Assembly (NCBI RefSeq): GCF_014696825.1
Contig: NZ_JACJQU010000002.1
Coordinates: forward strand, 434,001-498,000
Length of the DNA: 64,000 nucleotides
From: Anabaena sphaerica FACHB-251
GTDB lineage: Bacteria > Cyanobacteriota > Cyanobacteriia > Cyanobacteriales > Nostocaceae
Direction: 5' to 3'
Position numbers and translations under genes: made by a program
In this document: one piece after another, positions 9,112 to 18,866 of the stretch
Layout: each line of letters begins with the position of its first letter
Numbering within the stretch: position 1 is the stretch's first letter
The notes under the pieces: model-generated
Told to the model about the DNA's origin: nothing
Database searches by the model: none
The model's input: only the letters and a program-made list of their open reading frames with translations

Positions 9112-9238
9112 CCTTAAACCTCTACATCTAATAATGTAACGTCTCTACACATCAATTTTTTCGACATTCAACCCTAAGGTAATGGAACTAAATTTGGTTT
9201 TCACGCTGTTTCATATCAACCACCTAATTTTTTTTGAT

Positions 9239-9445
9239 TTAAAGAAATTCTCGTAAAAACTCAAAAGGATTATCTTCCCAACATGGTTCAGGTACTAACC
9301 ACACCAGTTTACTTTTGATTTCCGCTTCAATTTCATCACTATCGTCTCTGTCAAACAGTGATTTCAAAGCTTCCCAGTCCCGTTGTTTCAGGGTGCTGTA
9401 TGAGGAAATGTTTACCTGTAGATTATCGGAGTAATTCACAAGCAC
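9239..9445 (-). CDS. Small hypothetical protein
   Basis: A 68-residue acidic protein starting at GTG 9445; an in-frame stop lies just upstream and no ATG is available. The C-terminal half is rich in Asp/Glu and aromatic residues (LFDRDDSDEIEAEI, then PEPCWEDNPFEFLREFL). The composition looks like real protein rather than a shadow frame, and nothing competes on the other strand. Two AAATGAGCATAT direct repeats lie 24-55 bp upstream of the start. No domain is recognised. It could be a small cyanobacterial accessory protein or an antitoxin-like protein; I have no evidence for either. Confidence 0.45.
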   Translation of the reverse strand: MLVNYSDNLQVNISSYSTLKQRDWEALKSLFDRDDSDEIEAEIKSKLVWLVPEPCWEDNPFEFLREFL

Positions 9446-9468
9446 GATTTTTAGTTAACTTGTACACT

Positions 9469-9500
9469 AAATGAGCATATTTGCTGGCAAATGAGCATAT
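9469..9500. promoter_or_regulatory. Pair of 12-bp direct repeats upstream of small ORF
   Basis: AAATGAGCATAT occurs twice, at 9469-9480 and 9489-9500, with a 20 bp period. The pair lies upstream of the minus-strand GTG at 9445. Two-turn spacing suits tandem binding of a regulator on one face of DNA, but there is no independent support. The remainder of the 308 bp gap to lipB (9501-9753) holds only short imperfect repeats (GGCATA near 9721-9740). Confidence 0.3.
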
Positions 9501-9753
9501 TGTACTGTGAATACTATGATTTAAAAGTGACCTAGATCATAATCTTCTCAGAAAATTTATGTAATTTTCCATACCTTCACTAAAATCTCATATACAGGGT
9601 ATTACAGTAAAGTTAAGTATAAAATAAAGCATAAAAATCTAGTTGCAAAGTCTCAACCACAAGCTGGTTTTGCCTCAGTTGCTTTAGTATACTTAGCCCT
9701 GTGGGCATAGCTGCGCTTAAGGCATACCCTGGCATTAGGCATAAGCTCCTGTA

Positions 9754-10428
9754 TCATTGCAGATGAGCATCGACTAATTGTACGCCAAATACCTCAGAAA
9801 AGCACTGAGCTATACAAGAACGTACTTCTAAACATTTGATACCGGGAATCCATTCTGCTAAACTGCCGACAGCCTTATCAGCAATACCACAGGGTACAAT
9901 ACGCTCAAAGCCTGTTAAATCGGGACAAACATTTAAGGAAAAACCGTGCATAGTCACCCAACGACTAACTTTAATGCCGATCGCTGCAACTTTGCGCCCT
10001 TCTAACCACACACCTGTAAAACCGGAAATGCGTTCTCCCTGTAAACCATAATTTGCTAACACGCGAATTAACACTTCCTCAAGTTGGCGCAAATACCAAT
10101 GCAAGTCTTGACGATAACGGTGCAGATTTAAAATTGGATACCCTACCAGTTGCCCAGGACAATGATAAGTAACTTCGCCACCCCTTTCAACTCGATGCAC
10201 ATGATACTCACTTGTGTCAAGGTCAAATTTGAGAAATTCCAGGTTTGCACCTTGTCCCAAAGTGTAGACCGGGGGATGTTCCAGCAAGATGAGTACATCT
10301 TCGAGATTGGGGTTGTTGATGCGTTCTGTGAGTAGCGATCGCTGCCATTGAAGAGCATCTAAATAAGGCATCAAGGACTGATTATATAAAAAACAGCGGT
10401 ATTGGTTGGGTGCTATACTATGAATCAT
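9754..10428 (-). CDS. lipB: Lipoyl(octanoyl) transferase
   Basis: LipB transfers octanoate from acyl carrier protein to the lipoyl domains of 2-oxoacid dehydrogenases and glycine cleavage H protein, the first step of de novo lipoylation. The 224-residue protein carries the family signature [11 protein letters not shown], the [17 protein letters not shown] block, a [10 protein letters not shown] segment with the active-site lysine, and V-P-C-G-I with the thioester cysteine. Length is normal. I chose ATG 10428; the frame can be extended to a TTG at 10440. The gene stands alone. Confidence 0.93.
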   Translation of the reverse strand: MIHSIAPNQYRCFLYNQSLMPYLDALQWQRSLLTERINNPNLEDVLILLEHPPVYTLGQGANLEFLKFDLDTSEYHVHRVERGGEVTYHCPGQLVGYPILNLHRYRQDLHWYLRQLEEVLIRVLANYGLQGERISGFTGVWLEGRKVAAIGIKVSRWVTMHGFSLNVCPDLTGFERIVPCGIADKAVGSLAEWIPGIKCLEVRSCIAQCFSEVFGVQLVDAHLQ

Positions 10429-10440
10429 GCCAAAAATCAA

Positions 10441-11474
10441 CGTGGTAAATGATCAAATATATTTCAAAAAAGCAAAGATTGAGTCAACAAATGTCAAGCT
10501 ATGCAAAGGATTTTAAAGGAAAGTCAACGAAATAAACTTTATTAACCACAAAGTGCTAGTTTGAATATATAACCTCAACGGTGGTAGGAGGAGTTCTCTG
10601 CAATAAGCATCACGCCAAGACACTAGGAACGAATGGAATGGCTGATGGTATCTTCAAAAGTTGTTTACATCTATCAGAATATAATCTGCTGATTAAGGCT
10701 TTGATTCTCTATAAACAGCGAGCAAGCCGACAGCAGGAGATCAAGAGCAACTACTCCTAGATTTGTAAAAGTTGCTCAACCTGAGAAATTAGGTACAAAA
10801 CAGCTAAGATTGATGGAGGATTTTTCTTTGGACATCCAATTGTCTAGCAATCAGTTGGATAGCAGCACAGAGCAGTGCTAAATTCTCAAGAACCTAATTC
10901 AAACTATCTAAACTTCAAAGAGTTAAGCAAGTTTAGTTGTTGTAGATTATAATTAATTAATGCCGAAAACAAAGGCATAATTATCTGGTTTGTAAACCAC
11001 AGCTGATTCAAAACCAGCAAGCCTGTAAAAAGGTCTTTCCGGGAGTCCACGGTTTGTTAAATTTGCTGAAAAGAAGGGATGAACAATGGCTAAAAGCTTC
11101 AAAAAATTGCTCTGTTAAAAAAGATAGGGCGATGCTCCATCCGTTGGCGAAGCGTGTCGCTATCACGACATATTGATGCTTGGAGACTGTTGGAGTAGAT
11201 TCCCTTGGTGAAGCAACAAGCAAACCTTCTAGAATTTTTTCTAGTTGAATGATTAACTTTGAATAAGTTTAATCAATTTTTGTAGAGCAGTTTAACAAAG
11301 TAAATCAAGGCTAGAGGTACTTATAATTAAGATGCAGCAACCTGATAGCAGATACAACAGCCGTACATCAAAAACAGTTTACAATTTGTATTGGCGGCAG
11401 TGATAGACCTTACCGCAATCTCTGTTCATACAAAACACATTCACATCAAATAAATATTGAGCGGGAGAGTTTAC
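10441..11474. other. 1 kb gene-poor stretch upstream of lrtA/hpf
   Basis: No ORF of normal size occurs between lipB and the hibernation factor gene. A 71-codon minus-strand frame (11008-11223) has poor, shadow-like composition. One candidate short gene (10638-10760) is listed separately. A repeat-like stretch resembling other cyanobacterial interspersed sequences lies near 11129-11170 (GGCGATGCTCC, TGGCGAAGCGTGTCGC). The 200 bp before 11475 is AT-rich and probably contains the promoter and leader; lrtA of other cyanobacteria has a long 5' leader that affects transcript stability in light and dark. Small RNAs here are possible but cannot be shown from sequence alone. Confidence 0.5.
10638..10760 (+). 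CDS. Possible 40-residue small protein
   Basis: ATG 10638 follows AGGAAC with suitable spacing (AGGA at 10625-10628, 9 bp before the ATG) and opens a 40-codon frame ending in TAG 10758-10760. The product begins MADGIFKSCLHLSEYN and continues into a basic, Gln/Arg-rich helix-like tail (LYKQRASRQQEIKS). The amphipathic centre and ribosome-binding site make it a little better than random, and it sits in an otherwise empty kilobase. A different frame just downstream stays open for a further 40 codons (to about 10882) without a good start. I do not recognise it. Confidence 0.25.
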   Translation: MADGIFKSCLHLSEYNLLIKALILYKQRASRQQEIKSNYS

Positions 11475-12110
11475 ATGAAGCTTGTCATCCACGGCAAAAA
11501 TATTGAAATCACCGATGCAATCCGCGAATATGTGCATCAAAAAATTGAAAAAGCAGTTAGTCATTTTCAGAACATCACCAACGAAGTGGATGTCCATTTG
11601 AGCGTAGCTCGCAATCCCAGAATTAGTACAAAACAAGCAGCGGAAGTAACCATTTATGCTAATGGTAGTGTTATCCGTGCGGAGGAAAGCAGCGAGAACT
11701 TATATGCCAGTATTGACTTGGTGGCAGATAAAATAGCCCGTCAACTGCGTAAATATAAAGAAAGACGACAAGACCACAAAACCCAACCTATACCAACTAA
11801 TGAGGTAGTAGCGCCTGAACCAGTAACTGATTTAATAGGCGATCGCACTCCCGAACTACCAGGAGAAGTCGTCCGCACTAAATATTTTTCCATGCCCCCG
11901 ATGACCCTTGCAGAAGCCCAAGAACAACTGCAACTCGTCGGACACGACTTTTATATGTTCCGTAACGCCGAAACAGGAGAGATAAACGTCATTTACGAAC
12001 GTAACCACGGCGGTTTTGGTGTCATTCAACCCCGCAACGGTAACGGTCAAACTAACGGTAAGAACGGCAAAACAGCTAACGTTGCTGTACCAGAAAAGTC
12101 TAAAGCCTAA
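11475..12110 (+). CDS. hpf: Long-form ribosome hibernation promoting factor (light-repressed protein LrtA)
   Basis: A 211-residue long-form HPF, known in cyanobacteria as LrtA. It binds the 30S subunit and, through its C-terminal domain, dimerises 70S ribosomes into inactive 100S particles in darkness or stationary phase. The N-terminal domain (residues 1-100, [20 protein letters not shown]) is the RaiA fold. A linker follows, then the C-terminal dimerisation domain (residues about 132-190, [24 protein letters not shown]). A polar Asn/Gly/Lys-rich tail follows. ATG 11475 is chosen because GGGAGAG precedes it at a good distance; the frame opens at TTG 11457. Heptamer repeats begin six bases after the stop. 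Confidence 0.93.
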   Translation: MKLVIHGKNIEITDAIREYVHQKIEKAVSHFQNITNEVDVHLSVARNPRISTKQAAEVTIYANGSVIRAEESSENLYASIDLVADKIARQLRKYKERRQDHKTQPIPTNEVVAPEPVTDLIGDRTPELPGEVVRTKYFSMPPMTLAEAQEQLQLVGHDFYMFRNAETGEINVIYERNHGGFGVIQPRNGNGQTNGKNGKTANVAVPEKSKA

Positions 12111-12115
12111 GTGAT

Positions 12116-12221
12116 GGGGACTGGGGACTGGGGACTGGGGACTGGGAAGAATAATTTTCTATCTATTGCCTATTCCCTTGTTTCCCAATCACCAATCACC
12201 AATCACCAATCACCAGTTACC
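12116..12221. repeat. Heptameric tandem repeats between hpf and bcp
   Basis: Four GGGGACT units occupy 12116-12143, and four AATCACC units plus one AGTTACC occupy 12187-12221. The last unit overlaps the TAA stop codon of the minus-strand peroxiredoxin gene (12217-12219), so the array abuts coding sequence with no spacer. These are short tandemly repeated sequences of the type known from heterocystous cyanobacteria. Confidence 0.85.
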
Positions 12222-12678
12222 TTGCAGCCAACTGTTGCAACGTTTTCAGGGTTTCCTCAACGTGACCTTTAAAGTTCAACATGGAATCAAACACATATTG
12301 AACAATGCCGTTTTGGTCAATTACATAAGTCACCCGGCCGGGGATAAAACCAAAAGCGGTAGTTGCACCGTATAGCTTCCGCACTTGATCACCTTTATCA
12401 CTTAACAGTGTAAAAGGTAGATTGTGCTTGGCTGCAAACTTTTGGTGAGACTCGCTAGAATCACCACTTACGCCAATAACTTCAGCACCAGCAGCTTTAA
12501 ATACTTCATATTGATCTCGGAAAGCGCAAGATTCCGCAGTACATCCAGGGGTGTCGTCTTTGGGATAAAAGTAAAGGACGACAGCTTTTTTACCGCGAAA
12601 ATCTTTCAAACTGACTGTAGACCCGTTTTGGTTGGGTAGGCTAAAATCAGGCGCAGTATCTCCAACTTTGATAGCCAT
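12217..12678 (-). CDS. bcp: Atypical 2-Cys peroxiredoxin, PrxQ/Bcp type
   Basis: A thioredoxin-dependent thiol peroxidase that reduces hydrogen peroxide and organic hydroperoxides. The 153-residue protein has the thioredoxin fold with the peroxidatic cysteine C46 in D-T-P-G-C-T and a resolving cysteine C51 five residues later (CTAESC), the arrangement that defines the PrxQ subgroup with an intramolecular disulfide. A conserved R-D-Q-Y and G-V-S-G-D-S follow. ATG 12678 gives the standard [12 protein letters not shown] start; the upstream in-frame extension to 12699 is not conserved-looking. There is no signal peptide, so it is cytosolic or thylakoid-peripheral. Confidence 0.92.
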   Translation of the reverse strand: MAIKVGDTAPDFSLPNQNGSTVSLKDFRGKKAVVLYFYPKDDTPGCTAESCAFRDQYEVFKAAGAEVIGVSGDSSESHQKFAAKHNLPFTLLSDKGDQVRKLYGATTAFGFIPGRVTYVIDQNGIVQYVFDSMLNFKGHVEETLKTLQQLAAR

Positions 12679-12805
12679 ATTAAAAAATTCAAAATTCAAA
12701 CATTACTTAATAAAATTTTACCTTGTAACCTCATCTATAGATTTTCCTTGATAACGTGCATCAAGCAGGGTAGGGTAGATAGTCATCACAGAAATTATTC
12801 TGCTT

Positions 12806-13936
12806 ATGCGCCTGACTTCACTCGATGTTTTTCGCGGTATTACCATCGCGGGTATGATTCTTGTCAACATGGTGGGAGTTGCAGATGATAAATATCCCCT
12901 TTTAGACCATGCTGCGTGGAACGGTTGTACACCCACTGATTTAGTATTTCCTTTCTTTCTGTTCATTGTTGGTGTAGCAATGACTTTCTCGCTGTCAAAG
13001 TACACCGCAGACAACAAACCTACCAAAGAGGTTTACTTACGCATCCTGCGCCGCGCTGCTATTCTCTTTGTATTAGGATTACTACTTAACGGTTTTTGGA
13101 ATAAAGGTGTTTGGACTTTTGACTTAGGTAGTCTCCGCTTGATGGGGGTGTTACAAAGGATTAGCTTTTCCTACCTTTTCGCATCTTTGATAGTTTTAAA
13201 ATTACCACGCAAAAATCAATGGATATTAGCAGGGGTATTACTAATTGGTTATTGGTTAACAATGATGTATATTCCCGTTCCCGAATATGGTGCGGGAGTG
13301 CTGACACGGGAAGGTAATTTTGGCGCTTTTATTGATAGGTTAATTATTCCCAAAGCACATTTATATAAAGGCGATGGGTTTAATTATTTAGGAGATCCAG
13401 AAGGACTTTTCAGCACCATTCCGGCGATAGTTAGCGTTTTGGCTGGTTATTTTGCAGGGGAATGGATCAGAGATAAAAAACAGACTAATTCACAAACTAG
13501 CATGGATTTAGTTTTATTTGGTTTGTGTTGTTTGGTAATTGGGATTATTTGGGATCTAGCATTTCCCATTAATAAGAAATTATGGACAAGTTCTTATGTT
13601 GTATTTACAACTGGATGGGCGTTAATGTTATTAGCAGCTTGTTATGAATTGATAGAAGTGAGAGTGATAAAACGCTGGAGTAAACCGTTTGAGATTATGG
13701 GATTAAATGCGATCGCTCTTTTTGTTGCATCTGTTTTGTTAATCAAAATCACAGCTAAAACCCAACTTGGTACAGGTGAAAATGCCATCAGTATCTACAA
13801 TTGGATTTATCAAAATATCTTTGCATCTTGGGCGGGAAATTTCAACGGTTCATTTTTATTTGGGGTTGTCACGGTGTTGTTGTGGTATGGTGTGGCGGTT
13901 TTGATGTATCGGCAACGCTGGTTTATTAAAGTGTAA
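12806..13936 (+). CDS. Membrane acyltransferase of the COG4299/DUF5009 family
   Basis: A 376-residue polytopic protein with about ten membrane helices. It is related to the heparan-alpha-glucosaminide N-acetyltransferase family, which moves acetyl groups from cytosolic acetyl-CoA across the membrane to a sugar. The N-terminal signature RLTSLDVFRGITIAGMILVN, the T-P-T-D-L-V-F-P-F-F-L-F-I-V-G block at about residues 42-56 and R-I-L-R-R-A at about 76-81 match the family, and a conserved histidine is present near residue 35 (LLDHAAWNGC). The bacterial substrate is unknown. It is monocistronic, with a hairpin terminator immediately downstream. Confidence 0.85.
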   Translation: MRLTSLDVFRGITIAGMILVNMVGVADDKYPLLDHAAWNGCTPTDLVFPFFLFIVGVAMTFSLSKYTADNKPTKEVYLRILRRAAILFVLGLLLNGFWNKGVWTFDLGSLRLMGVLQRISFSYLFASLIVLKLPRKNQWILAGVLLIGYWLTMMYIPVPEYGAGVLTREGNFGAFIDRLIIPKAHLYKGDGFNYLGDPEGLFSTIPAIVSVLAGYFAGEWIRDKKQTNSQTSMDLVLFGLCCLVIGIIWDLAFPINKKLWTSSYVVFTTGWALMLLAACYELIEVRVIKRWSKPFEIMGLNAIALFVASVLLIKITAKTQLGTGENAISIYNWIYQNIFASWAGNFNGSFLFGVVTVLLWYGVAVLMYRQRWFIKV

Positions 13937-13947
13937 ATAGGATAATA

Positions 13948-13967
13948 AGATGGGCAAAAGCCCGTCT
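13948..13967 (+). terminator. Hairpin terminator after the COG4299 gene
   Basis: AGATGGGC and GCCCGTCT enclose an AAAA loop (8 bp stem with one G-T pair), starting 12 bp after the stop codon and followed by TTTAAACTATTT. The form and place fit a Rho-independent terminator. Confidence 0.6.
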
Positions 13968-14111
13968 TTAAACTATTTAAAATTTATCCGAAATCTATGC
14001 TTTTAAATTGCAAAACACACTTTTTAATACCAGAAAATAATGATAGATTTTTGACAAAAAATATGAAATAATTTTAAGAAAAAATACTTTAATGTCAGGT
14101 ATAATTTTTTC

Positions 14112-14552
14112 ATGAATACTTATCATAGAAATTGTCAACTAGGTGCTTCTCGTCGTCGTCTAGAAGATGCTGTAACACTGCATAAACAAAAACGTTGGAC
14201 AGGTGCTATTTATTTAGGTGGTTATGCAGTTGAATGTGCGTTAAAATCTCTAATATGTTATGAAGAAAGAAAAAACAACTTTAAAGATACAACCGTTTTC
14301 CAGAAAGTACAAGGTGCTAGTTTGCATAATTTAACAAACTTACTGAATGAGCTAGAATCTATTAAACGCAGTATGCCATTAGATAGAAGTGGTACTTATC
14401 AACAAGCATGGAATTTAGTATCATCACGTTGGCGTAATGATGAATTAAGGTATTCAAATAGAGACGGTGATGAAAAAAGCAGCCAGGAATTTATAGAAGC
14501 AGTAAAAATTTTACACACATTTTTTCTAGCAAAACAAAATGAGGCATCATGA
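14112..14552 (+). CDS. HEPN-domain protein
   Basis: A 146-residue helical protein with the HEPN pattern: an N-terminal amphipathic helix (residues 8-24, QLGASRRRLEDAVTLHK), a second helix with small residues (GAIYLGGYAVECALKSLICY, residues 34-53), a variable loop, then a long C-terminal helix. This second helix is the usual site of HEPN dimer contact and nucleotidyltransferase pairing. I see no clear R-x4-6-H ribonuclease motif, so it may be a non-catalytic or MNT-partner-like HEPN. Its stop overlaps the start of the giant NTPase gene by 4 bp (ATGA), implying translational coupling. A TATAAT box ends only 6 bp before the ATG. Confidence 0.75.
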   Translation: MNTYHRNCQLGASRRRLEDAVTLHKQKRWTGAIYLGGYAVECALKSLICYEERKNNFKDTTVFQKVQGASLHNLTNLLNELESIKRSMPLDRSGTYQQAWNLVSSRWRNDELRYSNRDGDEKSSQEFIEAVKILHTFFLAKQNEAS

Positions 14553-17227
14553 CGGATAATATCACCTTAACACCAGAAGTTATTTATAAATACTTAAACG
14601 AAAGTTTAATCCGTGAAGATGAACAAGCACAAGTTAGTGTCAAGCGTACTTCATTAGGTTGGGTAAAAATTAGAATTGTTACTAAAAAATTTGAAAGTAC
14701 ATTGTTAATTGAACGTGAGCAAAAAATAGATGAATTGTTAGCAAATCTTGATCCTAATTTTAATCTAGGTCAATATCCTATTTCTGGCTATGATTTACTA
14801 ACACCCCAGGAAGCAATAGAACAACCTCCTCAATATATTAAATTACCTCTCTGGTCAGATATTTTAATGGCTCCAGAACCTGATCAGCCAGTAGAGGTAG
14901 ATGAAGATATTCCTAATAAAAAACCTTTAGTTGTTACTTTTTATTCATTTAAGGGAGGTGTAGGTCGCTCTACAGCTTTGGGTTTAACAGGAGGGATACT
15001 AGCAACTCGTAATCGTCGTGTTGTAATGGTAGATTTTGACTTAGAAGCTCCTGGAATTTCAATTATGTTTCAGGAAGATATTGAAAAGACTAGCGGTGAA
15101 AAATTTGGAGTTTTAGATTACCTACACCAACGGTCTTTAACGCCTGAAGAAAATTTTCCTAATATTTCTGCCTGTATACAACAAATAAATTTACAAACTC
15201 GCGGCGAACTTTTTTTAGTTCCAGTAGGTGAATATGACGAAAATTATATTCATCGGTTAGCTGATTTGGATATGCGTTCTTTTTACAGGTCTGCAAAAAA
15301 TCCAGTTAAGCAACTTATAGAAGATATTAAAAAACAACTAGAACCAGATGTAATTTTAATTGATGCGCGTCCAGGATTTAATGATGTAGCTGCGATCGCA
15401 CTTTTTGATTTAGCCGATACTGCAATAATTTGTTTTTCACCAACTGATCAGAGTTTTCAAGGATTACGTTGGGTAGTCAAAGCGATTCTTAAACAAAAGC
15501 AGTATCAGGGTAAGCCTGATGTGAGATTTCTCTTAACTCCCATACCAGCAGTTACACCTGAACAGTATAAAGATTTGATCGGGACAGTTGAAAATTGGAT
15601 TGACAAAAATTGCTATGAAGATAATTTTTCTATATCTCCAGGAGCAAAAATTGAGGAGCTACATCACACAATTTTCTACAATCCTAACCTTACAACTCTA
15701 TCTAGTTTAGTTAATGATATCCCAAAAAGTTTATTAGATGAGTATTTACCGATTGCGGATACTATTGATGCTAGTTTACCTGATCTCAAACCTAGTATTG
15801 TTACTAAAACTATTGATGATCGGAAAAAGATTCTTAATGAATTACATTTTCAAGCCGCTACAGCACAAGAACTAGCGCCAGAAAACATTTCAGAAATATT
15901 TCAACGTACAGAAGATTTTCCTAGATTTTTGAGTAATAGAATCTGGTTAATTCGCGGTGCTAAAGGAACAGGTAAAAGCCTTTTATTTCGACTGTTTGTA
16001 GAACAACCAACAGCAGCAAAAGAACTAGCTCAATCGGATGTTAATTTAAATCATGTTCACTTTGTTCCTGGTCATGGTCAACTTAGAGTATCAACCACAA
16101 TTTTAGATAGGTTTGCTCTTGAAAGCTACGAAGATCAAGCTGGTACAAATGACTGGCAATTTTTCTGGCTCAATTATGCTCTTTTACAACTTTGTCATCG
16201 TTCAACTGAATTACGTTCACTACCTGGTTTAGATGAAAAATTAGTTGCATTAAGTAATCAAGAAAAACCTGCTCATTCTGATATTGTTACATGGCTGGTA
16301 GAAAGATCCAACTCACCACAAAAGAAACCACAAGCTGCTGATGAACTGCGTTTAATTGACCAAGAATTACAAGAAAAAAATCAAGTAGTATGGCTATTAT
16401 ATGATGAACTAGATGCAGGTTTTGGTTCTAGCCCAGAAGATTATGCTCGACGCAGAAGATCTCTAGAAGCTTTGCTGGCATGGTGGTTAGAAAGTGGTAC
16501 AAATCTCAAACAAATTGTCCCTAAAATATTTTTACGTGAAGATATTTGGAAGCAATTTAACTTTACTAATACAGGACATTACAGCGGACGTTCACTAGAA
16601 TTACGTTGGGAGGAAGCTGATCTCTGGCGACTTGTACTCCGTCAAGCTCTTAAAAGTTCCCCATCTCTAAGCAAATCTTTAGGAGGACTTACTGCTGAAA
16701 GATTAGATATAATTGTGCTGGAACAATTGCGCCAAAGTCTTTATCCCCTGTGGGGTGAACGCATGGGCAGTGGTAATAAAGCCTATACTTATAACTGGGT
16801 TAGAACTCGTATTGCAGATGGTCAAAAAAACTGTTTTCCACGCAGTTTAATATTACTTTTAGAAGAAGCTGTCAAAATTGAAAAACGATTTTCCGAACAC
16901 GTCTCAGAAATAACTTTGCGTCCAAAAGCTTTAATTAATGCTTTTCCTAATGTTTCCCAGCAGCGTGTAGCTGAGGTCAGGAATGAATATCCTGAACTGA
17001 AAAACTTTCTAGACAGACTTCAAGGTGAACGCTCTCCTATTGATGAAAATCGTTTAGCTGAAATATGGAAAGTGCAGGATGGTGAATTAGCACTTCACAT
17101 TAAGGATATGGTTGAAGCTGGTATTTTGACAGAACGTTCTCGTCCCAAAGATCCGCCTCCTCGCGTCTATGCAGTTACTGAATTGTACTTGTATGGACTA
17201 GGAATGGTTCGTAAGGGACAACGATAA
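14549..17227 (+). CDS. Giant two-P-loop NTPase: KGGVGR ParA-like domain fused to Sll1717-type ATPase
   Basis: The 892-residue protein has three parts. Residues 1-120 form a novel-looking helical domain. Residues about 126-400 form a ParA/MinD-type SIMIBI domain with a deviant Walker A, F-K-G-G-V-G-R-S (134-141), where Arg replaces the usual Lys/Lys-Thr; it also has VDFDLEAPG (161-169) and IDARPG (271-276). Residues about 450-680 form a second P-loop domain with Walker A R-G-A-K-G-T-G-K-S (469-477) and Walker B W-L-L-Y-D-E-L-D (615-622). A helical, possibly winged-helix C terminus follows. It overlaps the HEPN gene by 4 bp. The fusion resembles signal-sensing NTPases of defence or stress modules; that role is inference. 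Confidence 0.8.
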   Translation: MTDNITLTPEVIYKYLNESLIREDEQAQVSVKRTSLGWVKIRIVTKKFESTLLIEREQKIDELLANLDPNFNLGQYPISGYDLLTPQEAIEQPPQYIKLPLWSDILMAPEPDQPVEVDEDIPNKKPLVVTFYSFKGGVGRSTALGLTGGILATRNRRVVMVDFDLEAPGISIMFQEDIEKTSGEKFGVLDYLHQRSLTPEENFPNISACIQQINLQTRGELFLVPVGEYDENYIHRLADLDMRSFYRSAKNPVKQLIEDIKKQLEPDVILIDARPGFNDVAAIALFDLADTAIICFSPTDQSFQGLRWVVKAILKQKQYQGKPDVRFLLTPIPAVTPEQYKDLIGTVENWIDKNCYEDNFSISPGAKIEELHHTIFYNPNLTTLSSLVNDIPKSLLDEYLPIADTIDASLPDLKPSIVTKTIDDRKKILNELHFQAATAQELAPENISEIFQRTEDFPRFLSNRIWLIRGAKGTGKSLLFRLFVEQPTAAKELAQSDVNLNHVHFVPGHGQLRVSTTILDRFALESYEDQAGTNDWQFFWLNYALLQLCHRSTELRSLPGLDEKLVALSNQEKPAHSDIVTWLVERSNSPQKKPQAADELRLIDQELQEKNQVVWLLYDELDAGFGSSPEDYARRRRSLEALLAWWLESGTNLKQIVPKIFLREDIWKQFNFTNTGHYSGRSLELRWEEADLWRLVLRQALKSSPSLSKSLGGLTAERLDIIVLEQLRQSLYPLWGERMGSGNKAYTYNWVRTRIADGQKNCFPRSLILLLEEAVKIEKRFSEHVSEITLRPKALINAFPNVSQQRVAEVRNEYPELKNFLDRLQGERSPIDENRLAEIWKVQDGELALHIKDMVEAGILTERSRPKDPPPRVYAVTELYLYGLGMVRKGQR

Positions 17228-17263
17228 CGATCATGAATTAAATCAACAAAATCAACCCATCAA

Positions 17264-18295
<1,032 letters not shown>

Positions 18296-18296
18296 T

Positions 18297-18438
18297 TAGT
18301 CATTAGTTATTGGTCATTGGTCATTAGACATCTCCGGTAATTAAATGTGCGTGGTTTGAAACCCTTGTAGAGACGTTCCGGCGGAACGTCTCTACCATAT
18401 TTCCGGAGAGGTCTATTGGTCATTGGTCATTGGTTATT
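18297..18438. repeat. TAGTCAT-type repeats flanking a 29-bp palindrome
   Basis: TAGTCAT/TGGTCAT heptamers lie at 18297-18327 and 18414-18438. Between them, 18367-18395 is a perfect inverted repeat of 14 bp arms around one central base (GTAGAGACGTTCCG and its complement). It could act as a terminator, a mobile remnant, or an RNA hairpin. The right-hand heptamers abut the stop codon of the four-helix-bundle pseudogene. Confidence 0.8.
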
Positions 18439-18808
18439 CTTCTTTTGGACGTTTACCGATTGAGTTTAGATAGGCGTTTAATTGGGGTGCTAAGTCATTA
18501 ATGGTAGGTTTTAGTGTGTTTACCTGTTTATCCGTTAACAGGTTACGGCTATATGCTCGTCTTAGCCAGTGTTGAGTTTCATATAATGACCCTCTTGCTA
18601 TTCTAATGAATCGCCGATTGTCTTGATAACTCCCTCTTCCCACACCTTCTGCTATATTTGCACCAATGCTATCTGCTGAACGGATGATCTGTTTACCTAA
18701 TGTATTTTGCGGTAATGACTCCCATTGGTTAACGATTTTCCAAATGTCATCAGCTAATTTTTATGAAAGCTGATATACCCGTAATTCCTGAAACCTCCCA
18801 CTCCCCAT
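18434..18808 (-). pseudogene. Four-helix-bundle (23S rRNA intervening-sequence type) protein, nonsense mutation
   Basis: Read from ATG 18808, the frame encodes the typical start of this family (MGSGRFQELRVYQLS) and then meets TAA at codon 16 (18761-18763). It continues in the same frame for 108 codons of clear family sequence: KLADDIWKIVNQW, then Q-I-I-R-S-A-D-S-I-G-A-N-I-A-E-G and the R-G-S-L-Y-E-T-Q-H-W-L helix, to a stop at 18434. Relatives have Glu at the stop position (LSEKL), so a single GAA-to-TAA change explains it. Restart at an internal GTG (18643) would give only the last 69 residues. A sequencing error is possible. The family is common as a small accessory gene with no clear role. 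Confidence 0.8.
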
Positions 18809-18820
18809 TATCTCACCCAA

Positions 18821-18866
18821 CTAATAACTAATGACTAATGACTAATAACTAATGACTAATGACTAA
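18821..18866. repeat. TAATGAC-type heptamer array
   Basis: Six to seven degenerate TAATGAC/TAATAAC units. The right end supplies the TAG stop codon (minus strand, 18863-18865) of the neighbouring TerB/Mo-nitro_C gene, so the array starts exactly at the coding boundary. Confidence 0.8.

Noticed and set aside
11008-11223. 71-codon minus-strand frame upstream of hpf
   Set aside because: Composition and lack of a ribosome-binding site suggest a chance frame through a repeat-like stretch; I see no conserved-looking segment.
12718-13026. 102-codon minus-strand frame across the COG4299 gene start
   Set aside because: It is antisense to a clear membrane-protein gene with a family signature and has no domain or RBS of its own.
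14051-14105. TTGACA (14051) with TATAAT (14100) as a promoter for the HEPN operon
   Set aside because: The spacing of about 43 bp is too long for a sigma-70-type pair. TATAAT alone may still act as a -10 for a leaderless transcript.
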